Shown here: positions 6,559 to 7,029 of the stretch, piece by piece
Layout: each line of letters starts with the position of its first letter
Numbering within the stretch: the stretch's first letter is position 1
Made by a program: the position numbers and the translations under genes
The notes under the pieces: model-generated
Told to the model about the DNA's origin: nothing
Seen by the model: the letters and a program-made list of their open reading frames with translations, nothing else
Database searches by the model: none
Assembly (NCBI GenBank): GCA_035293245.1
Contig: DATDOO010000204.1
Span: 1 to 7,029 of the forward strand
DNA from: DATDOO01 sp035293245
GTDB taxonomy: Bacteria; Pseudomonadota; Gammaproteobacteria; Methylococcales; Methylococcaceae
Reading direction: 5' to 3'
Length of the DNA: 7,029 nucleotides

Positions 6559-6863
6559 CAGCCCTGTCCGGCACGGATTTCTGCAAGGCACCGGAAGCCA
6601 GAGGCTGGGTTTTGCAGCGCATTGAGGGCAGTCACCACATCTACGCCCATCCGGACTTCACCGCGATGATCACCCATCCCGGTCCACGGCCATACGGACG
6701 CCTCTTGATAATGGTCGCCACTTCCCCCGTCATTCCGGCAGGGATTGCCGGAATCCAGGTCACATGGACGTGTCCGGCGCCACCATCCCTGGCTCCTGGG
6801 TACCGGCATTCCCTGCCGGTACGACGGAAGCTGACATTTGTTGCTAATCAGGTACGGACTTGA
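6555..6863 (+). pseudogene. hicA: HicA-family toxin, frameshifted and 3'-replaced remnant
   Basis: The first 39 codons from GTG 6555 are a normal HicA mRNA-interferase start. MTALSG is followed by the GWVLQRIEGSHHIYAHP core, with the active-site region Gly25-Ser26-His27-His28. After Ile39 the open frame reads THPGPRP. Removing one C from the run 6673-6675 yields ITIPVHGH instead, the conserved HicA strand (consensus roughly I-S-I-P-V-H-G-N). That corrected frame soon hits TGA, while the original frame resumes a HicA-like GRLLIMVA, so at least two indels are likely. From about 6729 the frame runs through REP-like hairpins to a TGA at 6861-6863, giving 102 residues instead of the usual 60-80, with an unrelated tail. 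The HicA fold probably cannot form. The alternative is a sequencing indel; that would not explain the lost 3' end. Confidence 0.65.
6729..6825. repeat. Inverted pair of REP-like hairpins (BIME-like)
   Basis: Two 31-nt units lie in opposite orientation: 6729-6759 and 6795-6825. Each forms a 9-bp stem with a 5-nt loop: attccggca/tgccggaat (6732-6740 with 6746-6754) and gtaccggca/tgccggtac (6800-6808 with 6814-6822). After reverse-complementing the second, 26 of 31 positions agree. Four of the five differences form two compensatory base-pair changes in the stem (A-T to G-C and T-A to A-T) and the fifth is in the loop, so the hairpin shape is conserved. The two units flank a 35-bp spacer. Such cattcc...ggaatccag units are typical of REP elements moved by TnpA-REP (RAYT) transposases, but none is encoded in this window. 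The element occupies what should be the 3' end of hicA. Confidence 0.85.
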
Positions 6864-6891
6864 AAAAAAGCCTGCCGTGCCACCTTCTTAA

Positions 6892-7029
6892 GGAAACGCT
6901 GAACAAATAGTCTTTCTGCGTTCTGTGGTAAGGCGGAAACCGTAGGAAACCTGTTTTTGCGCCACTCCGGGTCGAGTTGGGCGGTTATCCGGAGGAAAAC
7001 CCCGTTTTCGAGGCAAAGTCCCCCCGTTT
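6892..7029. repeat. Right copy of the 138-bp terminal inverted repeat
   Basis: Exact reverse complement of 1-138. The inner boundary is sharp at 6892: the preceding bases (cttctta before aggaaacgct) do not match the flank of the left copy. As on the left, the sequence runs off the window before any transposase frame can be judged. The stretch 6864-6891 between the hicA-like frame and this repeat holds only a seven-A run (6863-6869) and no identifiable feature. Confidence 0.9.

Noticed and set aside
6396..6809. Antisense open frame of 137 codons opposite hicBA
   Set aside because: It runs opposite the clearly conserved HicB and HicA sequences and has no recognisable protein features.
1..7029. 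Linear plasmid or phage genome with terminal inverted repeats
   Set aside because: No replication, terminal protein, partition or structural phage gene is present, and the content is chromosomal in type. A repeat-bounded contig is simpler.

Overview
The window looks like a piece of chromosome from a GC-rich (about 60% or more, judged by eye) Gram-negative bacterium, most likely a gammaproteobacterium. The grounds are the close resemblance of the Mg2+ ATPase to enterobacterial MgtA, the PspA-type protein, the signal peptide on the vWA protein, and the GC-rich dispersed repeats between genes. I cannot assign a genus from the sequence alone.

Layout. Both ends carry the same 138-bp sequence in inverted orientation (1-138 and 6892-7029). 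This is probably one end of a multicopy insertion sequence or repeat at which the assembled sequence stops. Immediately inside the left copy, on the + strand, is a complete magnesium-transporting P-type ATPase gene (mgtA, 180-2939). A nested inverted-repeat element (2974-3150) lies between mgtA and a convergent gene on the - strand for a zinc-ribbon NUDIX hydrolase (3137-3697). The repeat supplies the stop codon and last residues of the NUDIX protein.

Upstream of the NUDIX gene, a strong rho-independent terminator (3760-3812, - strand) closes a three-gene - strand operon. Its order is a short PspA/IM30-family coiled-coil protein (6141-5608), a six-helix membrane protein of unknown function (5611-5054, ATGA overlap with the PspA gene) and an exported von Willebrand factor A protein (5041-3833). 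Together these suggest a cell-envelope maintenance or stress module: a cytoplasmic membrane-binding scaffold, an integral membrane partner and an extracytoplasmic metal-dependent adhesion domain. This is the best candidate in the window for an under-described system.

Divergent from that operon on the + strand is a small HicB-type antitoxin gene (6355-6558), followed with a GTGA overlap by a HicA-type toxin gene. The hicA gene appears frameshifted and its 3' end is replaced by a pair of REP-like hairpins (6729-6825), so the antitoxin may now be an orphan. The right copy of the 138-bp repeat follows. Overall this is ordinary core-type genes heavily edited at their edges by small repeats: at least two gene 3' ends and one gene 5' region abut or overlap repetitive DNA.
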